Part shown: positions 1 through 5,120 of the stretch, one piece after another
Position numbering within the stretch: position 1 is the stretch's first letter
Layout of the letters: the number at the start of each line of letters is the position of its first letter
Assembly: GCA_029261435.1 (NCBI GenBank)
Contig: JAJDBI010000070.1
Span: forward strand, 1-5,120
Direction: 5' to 3'
Length of the DNA stretch: 5,120 bases
Origin: Nitrospinaceae bacterium
Lineage (GTDB): Bacteria; Nitrospinota; Nitrospinia; Nitrospinales; VA-1
The notes under the pieces: generated by a model
What the model was told of the DNA's origin: nothing
Databases searched by the model: none
The model's input: only the letters and a program-made list of their open reading frames with translations
Made by a program: the position numbers and the translations under genes

Positions 1-105
1 AGTGGAGATGCCTTGTATCACATTGCTAGTTTTCACAACACCCGAAAAGTTAAAAAATCAATCAAGCAAGTAGAAGAGGATATGTTTCAATCTTTTTATG
101 ATTAA
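1..105 (+). CDS. C-terminal end of an unrecognised protein (5' truncated by window)
   Basis: Frame 1 is open from the first base to a TAA at 103-105 and encodes 34 residues. The tail is rich in Lys, Glu and Gln (around KKSIKQVEEDMF) and ends in FQSFYD, so it is probably a soluble charged helix. No membrane segment or catalytic motif is visible, and I do not recognise the family from this fragment. It lies 39 bases upstream of the LapA-domain gene on the same strand and in the same reading frame. No terminator hairpin is visible between them, so it may belong to the same transcript. The coding call rests on the clean open frame, its amino-acid make-up and the short distance to the next gene. 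A fragment this short could be open by chance. Confidence 0.55.
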   Translation, partial: SGDALYHIASFHNTRKVKKSIKQVEEDMFQSFYD

Positions 106-144
106 CTTGGTAGCAATACGATCCATAATGCCCATAGAAACGAC

Positions 145-342
145 ATGAATTTGAAACTTTACACAGGACTTTCACTTTTGATTTTGGTAGTGATATTTAC
201 CATTCAGAATGTTGAGGTCGTGCAAATCAGTTTTTTGATTTGGGATTTTTCGATATCACGAGCCCTAATGATTTTTCTGGTGCTATCAATTGGCATTCTG
301 GTAGGGTGGTTTACATCAAAACATTATTCAATGAAGAGGTGA
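145..342 (+). CDS. LapA-domain (DUF1049) small inner-membrane protein
   Basis: This 65-residue protein has two predicted membrane helices, at about residues 4-20 and 38-57. Between them lies the typical LapA_dom pattern: IFTIQN at the end of helix 1, then VEVVQISFLIW, then a Gly-rich second helix (IGILVGWF). In enterobacteria LapA (YciS) works with LapB in the inner membrane, in the regulation of lipopolysaccharide synthesis. E. coli LapA is about 100 residues and carries a cytoplasmic C-terminal coiled coil. Here the protein stops a few residues after helix 2, so that part is absent, and no lapB is in the window. The family assignment is therefore firmer than any role in LPS. The ATG at 145 has only a weak purine-rich leader (AGAAACGA). 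No other in-frame ATG, GTG or TTG lies between the upstream stop codon and this ATG. Confidence 0.82.
   Translation: MNLKLYTGLSLLILVVIFTIQNVEVVQISFLIWDFSISRALMIFLVLSIGILVGWFTSKHYSMKR
334..342 (+). promoter_or_regulatory. Ribosome binding site inside the lapA-like stop region
   Basis: The bases AAGAGGTGA form a good Shine-Dalgarno sequence. They overlap the last codons and the TGA of the LapA-domain gene. The GAGG core ends five bases before the ATG at 345. This fixes the DUF2059-like start at 345 rather than at the in-frame ATG at 240, which would lie inside the LapA gene and place 35 non-signal residues before the signal peptide. The arrangement suggests translational coupling of the two genes. 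Confidence 0.75.
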
Positions 343-344
343 AA

Positions 345-887
345 ATGTTTTACATAAAAAACCGACTCTTAACAGGTTTAGTCAGTCTTTGTTTTATCCT
401 GATTTCTATACCTGCTTTCGGTCAGGGGAATACTGCTATCAATCCAGAATCAGCCAAGCTATTTGTTAATTCCGGTGGGGCAAATTCTGTTAAAAAGTTT
501 GAGAAACAACTATTGGCTAAATATTCTAAAAAACTAAATTCAAGCTATGAAAAGATTCCAGAAGAGTTTTGGGATAATTTTTTTGATGTGATGATACCTG
601 AGGGAGAAATAGAAACTCTTTTTGAATCTACTTATCGTGTTTATGATAAAAATTTTACTCCAGATGAAATAAACCTTCTAAACCGTTATTTGATGGTACC
701 GGTTCTTCAGAAATGGATTAAGCTGTCGCCAAAAATTTCCGCAGAGCAAACTTCGATCTTGGAAAAAGAATCAGAAACATTGCTAGAGGACTCCACTTTT
801 AATACAAAACTTAAGAAGCTTCTCGCTAAGTATGAGTTCGACAAGAAACATAAATCCATATATAAAATTTCAACTAATAAAAAATAG
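345..887 (+). CDS. Exported DUF2059-like protein
   Basis: The protein has 180 residues. Residues 1-26 form a clear Sec signal peptide: basic start (KNR), hydrophobic core (LLTGLVSLCFILI) and a cleavage-like AFG followed by QG. The mature part is predicted to be helical, charged and probably periplasmic. Residues about 90-135 match the DUF2059 pattern. They show VYDKNFTPDEINLLNRYL, then VPVLQKWIKLSPK, corresponding to the family's Y-x-K-x-F-[TS]-x-x-E and S-P-x-G-x-K-x-x-x-x-x-P elements, although the usual FY-S-P-G residues are degenerate here. DUF2059 proteins have no established biochemical activity and none is claimed. The gene lies 2 bases after the LapA gene and 11 bases before the MscS-type gene, which implies an envelope-related operon. 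By hand count, one 60-base line at its start (361-420) has 23 G+C, lower than a sampled line of the ATP-grasp gene. Export is well supported; the DUF2059 assignment is moderate. Confidence 0.78.
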   Translation: MFYIKNRLLTGLVSLCFILISIPAFGQGNTAINPESAKLFVNSGGANSVKKFEKQLLAKYSKKLNSSYEKIPEEFWDNFFDVMIPEGEIETLFESTYRVYDKNFTPDEINLLNRYLMVPVLQKWIKLSPKISAEQTSILEKESETLLEDSTFNTKLKKLLAKYEFDKKHKSIYKISTNKK

Positions 888-888
888 C

Positions 889-893
889 AGGGA
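889..893 (+). promoter_or_regulatory. Ribosome binding site of the MscS-type gene
   Basis: AGGGA lies five bases before the ATG at 899, immediately after the TAG of the preceding gene. It supports the chosen start and a polycistronic message. Confidence 0.6.
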
Positions 894-898
894 TCAAT

Positions 899-1393
899 AT
901 GCAAACTATTGAAGGCCAATTGCTGCTTTGGTTGCCTAAATTAGCTATGGCAATGGCGATCCTTTTTTGTTTTTGGGTAATTTCTAAAGTAGCTCAAACT
1001 GCTTTAAAAAAATCTGGGGACCGCTTTAACCTTAAAGAACCTGTTCGCTCTCTGGTTTCTGAAGTAACCAAGATCAGCATTCTGGTGTTTGGCGTTATCA
1101 CCTCATTAGGAACCTTGGGGATTAATGTCTCAGCACTTGTAGCGGGATTAGGCCTGTCAGGGTTTGCTCTGGGATTTGCACTAAAAGACACGATTTCAAA
1201 TCTATTGGCAGGAGTGTTGATATTAGTCTATCAACCCTTTGACATCGATGATTATATTATTGTGTCAGGGCAAGAAGGGAAAGTGACTCATATCGATTTG
1301 CGATACACTACCCTGGATGGGAATGAAAAAACAGTATTGATCCCAAATTCCATGGTCTTCGCCAATACAGTAAGCATATTAAAGAAAATATGA
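899..1393 (+). CDS. Short MscS-family mechanosensitive channel
   Basis: MscS channels open under membrane tension and release solutes during osmotic downshock. This 164-residue protein has three membrane helices, at about residues 7-29, 54-75 and 77-112. The third carries the pore-lining Gly/Ala packing pattern: G85, G88 and G92 align with E. coli MscS G101, G104 and G108. It then runs through SNLLAGVLILVYQPF to the beta domain (residues 113-160), which contains DDYI, GKVTHIDLRYTTL and the conserved IPN (148-150). The E. coli hinge pair Q112-G113 is K96-D97 here. The chain stops just after the beta domain, at the point matching about E. coli residue 180. The C-terminal alpha/beta cytoplasmic vestibule (roughly 100 residues) is therefore missing. 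The 68 bases that follow are too short to encode it and show no frameshifted remnant, so this looks like a naturally short form rather than a recent frameshift. Family assignment is strong; gating behaviour is not predictable. Confidence 0.92.
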   Translation: MQTIEGQLLLWLPKLAMAMAILFCFWVISKVAQTALKKSGDRFNLKEPVRSLVSEVTKISILVFGVITSLGTLGINVSALVAGLGLSGFALGFALKDTISNLLAGVLILVYQPFDIDDYIIVSGQEGKVTHIDLRYTTLDGNEKTVLIPNSMVFANTVSILKKI

Positions 1394-1461
1394 TTGACTA
1401 AAGTATTTATTCAGCCAAGTAAAGTTTACCCACTGATAAATCTAATTTTGGGGTACGAATT
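1394..1461 (+). other. Intergenic gap between the envelope cluster and the ligase/GGT unit
   Basis: These 68 bases separate two functionally different gene groups, so this is the most likely place for a separate promoter. A TTGACT box, five of six matches to a sigma-70 -35 element, lies at 1394-1399. The expected -10 position 17-18 bases downstream reads AAGTAA or AGTAAA, a poor match. No stem-loop followed by a T-run is visible. Whether the two groups share one transcript cannot be decided from the sequence. Confidence 0.4.
1450..1454 (+). promoter_or_regulatory. Probable ribosome binding site of the ATP-grasp/M20 gene
   Basis: GGGGT lies seven bases before the ATG at 1462. It is an imperfect Shine-Dalgarno, but it is well placed, and the protein starts directly with the MKVAVIY first beta strand of the ATP-grasp fold. 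That supports this start. Confidence 0.45.
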
Positions 1462-3654
1462 ATGAAAGTCGCGGTCATTTACAACAAACAAAAGGATGCC
1501 GAAGGAGTCTTAAATGTATTCGGCATGCAAAATCAGGAAACTTATAATCCCAAGACGGTTGAGCGGGTAGCCAGTGCTCTTGAAAAGGGCGGTCATAACG
1601 TTCGCGTCATTGACGGAAATATCAATGTCATTGAACAACTCCAGAACTTCATGCCTCGCGTGGTTCAAGGGGAGCAACCCGGAATGGTTTTTAATATGGC
1701 CTATGGGCTTCAGGGTGTTAGCCGTTATACCCATATGCCTTCTTTGTTGGAAATGTTGGGCGTCCCTTACGTGGGTTCCAGTCCTGCTGGTCATGGAATT
1801 GCTCTCGACAAGGTAACCACAAAAGTAATGGTTCAGGCCGCAGGATTACCAACTTCCCCTTATTGGGTATTTTACGACGCGAAACAGATTCCTGACGATC
1901 TGCCTTATCCGGTAATCACCAAACCAAAAATGGAAGCAGTTTCCCTCGGTATCGAAGTCGTTCACAGCAAAGCCGATCTCGAAATTCTGATCGCCAAACT
2001 GGTAGAAGAGTTTCATCAGCCAATTTTAGTGGAACAGTTCATTCCTGGGCGAGAATTCGCCATTGGCCTACTCGGAAACAAGGACCCGGAAGTTTTCCCA
2101 TTACTGGAAATAGATCTGGCAGGGAACCCCAATGCTATCCAGAGTTTGGAAGATAAGCTTAAAAAACCAAAAGGAAAAATCTGCCCCGCAGTCATTGATG
2201 AAAATCTGGCTAATGAACTCCGCAGATTGACAAAAGAAACAGCCAAGGTTTTAGGGGTTTATGATTTTTGCCGGGTTGATTATCGACTGGATGATAATGG
2301 GAACTTATACATACTGGAATTGAACTCAATGGCTAGCCTTGGACTGACCGGATCTTATGTTCATGCGGCTAAGGTTGCAGGCTACACTTTTGAATCAATG
2401 GTCAACCGCATGCTGGATGTGGCTGTCGAACGCTATTTTGGTAGTCAGCAAATGGATCAGGTTGCGGTTGAAGAACCCGAATCCAAATCCAAAAAAGATC
2501 CCCTTAGAATTCGTTTAAGAAGTTACTTGCGAGGCAACCTTGGAACCATGGAAGATGATCTATCCAATATGGTGGAGATTAATTCTTTCGTTGAAAATAT
2601 TGAAGGAGTCAACTCACTGGGCAGATGGATCTCGAATAAACTAGGACCTATTGGATTCAATCGCCATGTATATTCCCGCGCTGAATTTGGAAACATTTTG
2701 TATCTCACCAATCACATGGATGAAAGAAATGATGTGTTGATCGTTGGGAATATGGATAACCCGATCGATTTTGAGGATTATAATTCTTTTCATGAAGAAA
2801 AAGGCCGCATATATGGAACGGGAGTGGCTCGTGGCAAAGGTGGAATTGCAGTTTTGCTCGGTGCGGTTAAAGCCTTGCGTTATACACGGACTTTGCGAAA
2901 GGTCAAATGCGGGATTCTCTTAATCCCGGATGAATCCTATGGAGAAAGATCTTCTAAACCTATTATCGATGAACTCTCCAAGAAGTCGAAATATGTATTG
3001 GGGTTGAGTGGCGCCGGTTTGAGTGGGGAAATCATGACATCTTGTTCCGGTACCTTAAGATATGAAATCGAAATTAACCGCCGTCAAAACAAACAGGAAC
3101 TCAAGTCTTCAACAGAAATCAGTGACCCCATTCTTTATGCGTCTCAAAAAATTAACTCTTTGAGAAAATTAAATTACGAATCAGATGGAATTTTTATCAC
3201 TATAACGAGTTTGCAAACTAAAGGTATGGAAGATCAACCTACCTATCACGCGGCTTTGTCATTTGTAATTCGTTACCGAAACTCAGACCAACGAGTCAGG
3301 CTCGAAGAGCAAGTGAACCAAATATTCGCCTCAAAATCACAAGACAGTATTAAAGTACACGTAACAAAAAGACCACAAAGCAAACCTTTTTTGGAAAATG
3401 AGAAGACGCTTAAGTTTTATGATCAGGTAGAGAAAATAGCCAAGCTGGTAGAGGTTCGAATTAATAAAGCCGAAACCAGTATCGTGTCCTGCTTGTCCAA
3501 TATTGGTGGGGGCATCCCTGCCCTGGATGGGCTCGGTCCTGTTACAGGTGGCTACGGCACAAACAATGAACATGTTGTGCGCGATAGCTTGATTGACCGA
3601 AGTGTTCTTCTTGCATACCTCATCTATTTATCCTCAAAGAACTTTGAATCATGA
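1462..3654 (+). CDS. Ddl-like ATP-grasp ligase fused to a degenerate M20 peptidase-like domain
   Basis: This 730-residue cytoplasmic protein has no signal peptide or membrane helix. Residues 1-325 are a D-Ala-D-Ala-ligase-type ATP-grasp domain: LLEMLGVPYVGS (95-106), LDK-TTK (115-121), TKPK lysine 154, E191 and E198, CPA (241-243), RVD (271-273) and LELN (E286, N288). These match E. coli DdlB E180, E187, R255, D257, E270 and N272, so ATP-dependent amide or peptide bond formation is likely. The DdlB segment TSPGMTSHS after N272 reads SMASLGLTG here, so D-Ala is probably not the acceptor. A charged linker (about 331-348) leads to an M20-like domain (about 350-728) with a dimerisation-type insert (about 530-635) and the C-terminal PALDGLGPV...NEHVVRDSL...R signature. 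Its metal ligands are replaced at N430, R457, S492, S516 and G699; D432, K459 and E491 remain. Length is about twice a normal Ddl. It overlaps the following GGT gene by four bases. A role as an unusual peptide ligase with a substrate-binding or dimerising tail is inference. Confidence 0.88.
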   Translation: MKVAVIYNKQKDAEGVLNVFGMQNQETYNPKTVERVASALEKGGHNVRVIDGNINVIEQLQNFMPRVVQGEQPGMVFNMAYGLQGVSRYTHMPSLLEMLGVPYVGSSPAGHGIALDKVTTKVMVQAAGLPTSPYWVFYDAKQIPDDLPYPVITKPKMEAVSLGIEVVHSKADLEILIAKLVEEFHQPILVEQFIPGREFAIGLLGNKDPEVFPLLEIDLAGNPNAIQSLEDKLKKPKGKICPAVIDENLANELRRLTKETAKVLGVYDFCRVDYRLDDNGNLYILELNSMASLGLTGSYVHAAKVAGYTFESMVNRMLDVAVERYFGSQQMDQVAVEEPESKSKKDPLRIRLRSYLRGNLGTMEDDLSNMVEINSFVENIEGVNSLGRWISNKLGPIGFNRHVYSRAEFGNILYLTNHMDERNDVLIVGNMDNPIDFEDYNSFHEEKGRIYGTGVARGKGGIAVLLGAVKALRYTRTLRKVKCGILLIPDESYGERSSKPIIDELSKKSKYVLGLSGAGLSGEIMTSCSGTLRYEIEINRRQNKQELKSSTEISDPILYASQKINSLRKLNYESDGIFITITSLQTKGMEDQPTYHAALSFVIRYRNSDQRVRLEEQVNQIFASKSQDSIKVHVTKRPQSKPFLENEKTLKFYDQVEKIAKLVEVRINKAETSIVSCLSNIGGGIPALDGLGPVTGGYGTNNEHVVRDSLIDRSVLLAYLIYLSSKNFES
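3651..3654 (+). promoter_or_regulatory. ATGA stop-start overlap (translational coupling)
   Basis: The TGA of the ATP-grasp/M20 gene (3652-3654) overlaps the ATG of the GGT-family gene (3651-3653). No strong Shine-Dalgarno precedes the second ATG; only a weak AAAGAA lies about ten bases upstream. Translation of the GGT gene probably depends on ribosomes finishing the first gene, which keeps the two products in proportion. Confidence 0.8.
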
Positions 3655-5120
3655 AACTTGGAAATATTGAGGGTAAATTTTCACCTACTGAAAATGGAAA
3701 GTGTGCAGTTTCTGATCGAGGAATGGTATCCACAGCTTTTCCTGAAGCCACTCAAGCAGGCGTTGAGATGTTGCGACTGGGAGGGAATGCCATAGATGCA
3801 GCAGTCGCATCCGCATTCGCGCTCGGAGTCTGTGAACCCCAGGCAAGTGGCCTTGGCGGCCAATCCACAGCAATCCTTCATTTTAAAGACAACACTATTG
3901 CCGTGGATGGTTCGAGTCGAGTTCCTTCGCTTGCACATATTGATCGTATTGATAAGAAAACACATAGGTTTCAGGGCTATAAAGCTACTACCGTTCCCAG
4001 TACTCCTGCTGTTTTGGGTTACCTGCATTTCCGCTATGGAAAGCTGGATTGGTCGGAAATATTAAAGCCAGCAATTCGAATCGCACGAGAAGGTTACCTC
4101 ATCACCCAATTGCAACATGACCTGCAAAAACGTGAGGCAGAAAAATTCCTTAGTATTGATTCTTTATCTGGAGCGAAATATTTTCTAAAAGAAGGGCAAA
4201 TCCCTTATGAGGTAGGTGATAAATTCGTACAAGAGGATCTAACTAACTTACTCGAACATATGGCTCAACATGGAGTGAAAGCCTTTTATACGGGTGAAAT
4301 TGCTCGGCAAATCGACGAGGACATGCGATTCAATGAAGGGTTTCTAAGAGCTGAAGATTTGGCTTTAATCCCGTGGCCTGTAGAACGAAAACCCATCCGC
4401 AGAAGTTACCGGAAAGTTAAAATATTCACTTGCCCGCCTCCGGGATCTGGAAGAACTCTGCTTCTCGTTTTACAAATGATGAAGAACATGCCTTCAAAGT
4501 TTTTCAAAAATCCCACTCCAAAAATGTTCCATTTCTTAGCAGAAACTTTTCGGAAAGGATTGCTCAATCATAAGGAACGGCCCTTTGATCCCAATATATA
4601 TCCTCAACTTCCTCATGATAAAAAAATTCTTAGTCTTAATTTTGCAAGAGAGCTTTCTTCCTCGATCCGTGATGATATTGATCCGACATTACCCTTAACT
4701 GAACTTTTTACTTTAAATAATGATACCACCCATTTATCCGCTATGGATTCAGAGGGAAATGCAATTGGCATAACTCAATCGATTGAACTGGTATACGGAG
4801 CTAAGGTTGCCGCTAAAGGACTAGGGTTTTTATACAATAATTATATGAGTTCTCTGGATACAACAGACCCTTCCCATCCTTACTACTTGAGACCCAATGC
4901 CATTCCGTGGAGTTCCGTTGCACCAATCATTGCATTTCATAATAACCAGCCTTGGTTGGTGGCTGGAAGCCCAGGAAGCGAACGTATATTCTCAGCAACG
5001 AGTCAATTCCTTTCCCATATTATTGACGGAGACCAGCCTATTGGTGAAGCAATGTTAAGGCCAAGAATACATTGCACCGTGGGGGGCAAGTTGTCATTAG
5101 AAGCAGAGCGATTTGATCCT
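3651..5120 (+). CDS. Gamma-glutamyltranspeptidase-family protein, cytoplasmic type (3' truncated by window)
   Basis: The frame is open for 490 codons to the window edge; typical family length implies about 40-50 residues are missing. GGTs are Ntn-hydrolases that cut themselves and transfer or hydrolyse gamma-glutamyl groups. The large-subunit signature is clear (GMVST, LGGNAIDAAVASAFALGV, EPQASGLGG, residues about 24-71). The small subunit should begin at T359 in D-TTHLSAMD (codon 4725-4727), matching E. coli T391. R90, S421 and S422 match E. coli R114, S462 and S463, which hold the donor carboxylate; G442-S443 match oxyanion residues G483-G484. E379, Y398 and S401 replace N411, Q430 and D433, which hold the alpha-amino group. 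The stretch from S401 to S421 is nine residues shorter than in E. coli, so the lid loop is reduced. No signal peptide precedes the fold, unlike secreted GGTs, so it is probably cytosolic. A downstream ATG (Met25) would remove fold residues, so 3651 is preferred. Family is certain; the substrate may not be glutathione. Confidence 0.92.
   Translation, partial: MKLGNIEGKFSPTENGKCAVSDRGMVSTAFPEATQAGVEMLRLGGNAIDAAVASAFALGVCEPQASGLGGQSTAILHFKDNTIAVDGSSRVPSLAHIDRIDKKTHRFQGYKATTVPSTPAVLGYLHFRYGKLDWSEILKPAIRIAREGYLITQLQHDLQKREAEKFLSIDSLSGAKYFLKEGQIPYEVGDKFVQEDLTNLLEHMAQHGVKAFYTGEIARQIDEDMRFNEGFLRAEDLALIPWPVERKPIRRSYRKVKIFTCPPPGSGRTLLLVLQMMKNMPSKFFKNPTPKMFHFLAETFRKGLLNHKERPFDPNIYPQLPHDKKILSLNFARELSSSIRDDIDPTLPLTELFTLNNDTTHLSAMDSEGNAIGITQSIELVYGAKVAAKGLGFLYNNYMSSLDTTDPSHPYYLRPNAIPWSSVAPIIAFHNNQPWLVAGSPGSERIFSATSQFLSHIIDGDQPIGEAMLRPRIHCTVGGKLSLEAERFDP

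Noticed and set aside
106..144. A promoter in the 39-base gap before the LapA-domain gene (CATAAT at 124-129 as a -10 box)
   Set aside because: The only -35-like box, TTGGTA at 107-112, leaves an 11-base spacer, which is too short; the better-spaced hexamer at 101-106 does not match.
240..344. An in-frame ATG at 240 that would lengthen the DUF2059-like protein by 35 residues
   Set aside because: It lies wholly within the LapA-domain gene and would bury the signal peptide. The ATG at 345 has a good Shine-Dalgarno and begins a textbook signal peptide.
1394..1423. A possible sigma-70 promoter with a TTGACT -35 box in front of the ATP-grasp gene
   Set aside because: The -35 box is good but no acceptable -10 box lies 16-18 bases downstream, so it is mentioned only in the intergenic entry and not called as a promoter.
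1462..2436. Calling the N-terminal half a standard cell-wall D-Ala-D-Ala ligase (ddl)
   Set aside because: The ATP-binding residues fit, but the acceptor-site signature of Ddl is replaced, the protein is fused to a second domain, and the neighbours are not cell-wall genes.
2509..3654. Treating the M20-like half as a separate or broken gene
   Set aside because: The frame is continuous from the ATP-grasp domain with no internal stop or frameshift. No ribosome binding site and start of note precede the M20 part, and sequence motifs remain ordered to the end.
3681..4065. Open frames of 62-115 codons on both strands over the start of the GGT-family gene
   Set aside because: They are out-of-frame shadows. 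The GGT frame shows strong family motifs throughout and the shadow translations have no recognisable domain or ribosome binding site.

Overview
The window suggests a Gram-negative, didermic bacterium of moderately low G+C content. This rests on a LapA-type inner-membrane protein, a secreted DUF2059-like protein with a Sec signal peptide, and an MscS-type channel. Bacterial start signals and tight same-strand gene packing agree with this. The lineage cannot be fixed from the sequence. No rRNA, tRNA, CRISPR array, insertion sequence or convincing intrinsic terminator was seen. Every gene reads on the + strand.

Layout. Positions 1-105 hold the last 34 codons of an unrecognised gene. A small envelope cluster follows: a 65-residue LapA-domain membrane protein (145-342), a 180-residue exported DUF2059-like protein (345-887) and a 164-residue, C-terminally short MscS-type channel (899-1393). 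The gaps inside this cluster are 2 and 11 bases, so the three genes are probably co-transcribed. A 68-base gap (1394-1461) leads to the second unit. This is a 730-residue fusion of a D-Ala-D-Ala-ligase-like ATP-grasp enzyme to an M20-peptidase-like domain (1462-3654). An ATGA overlap joins it to a gamma-glutamyltranspeptidase-family gene that runs off the right edge (3651 to beyond 5120).

The second unit is the most interesting part. The ATP-grasp half keeps the ATP/Mg residues of the Ddl family but has lost the D-Ala-binding signature. The M20 half keeps the fold landmarks, yet by manual alignment all five metal ligands are replaced, so it looks like a catalytically dead peptidase. The coupled GGT-family protein has no signal peptide. 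It keeps its autoprocessing Thr and the residues that bind the donor carboxylate, but three residues that bind the glutamate alpha-amino group are changed. I infer a cytoplasmic ligase/amidohydrolase pair acting on an unusual amino-acid conjugate or peptide. The substrate is unknown and the pathway is not one I can name.
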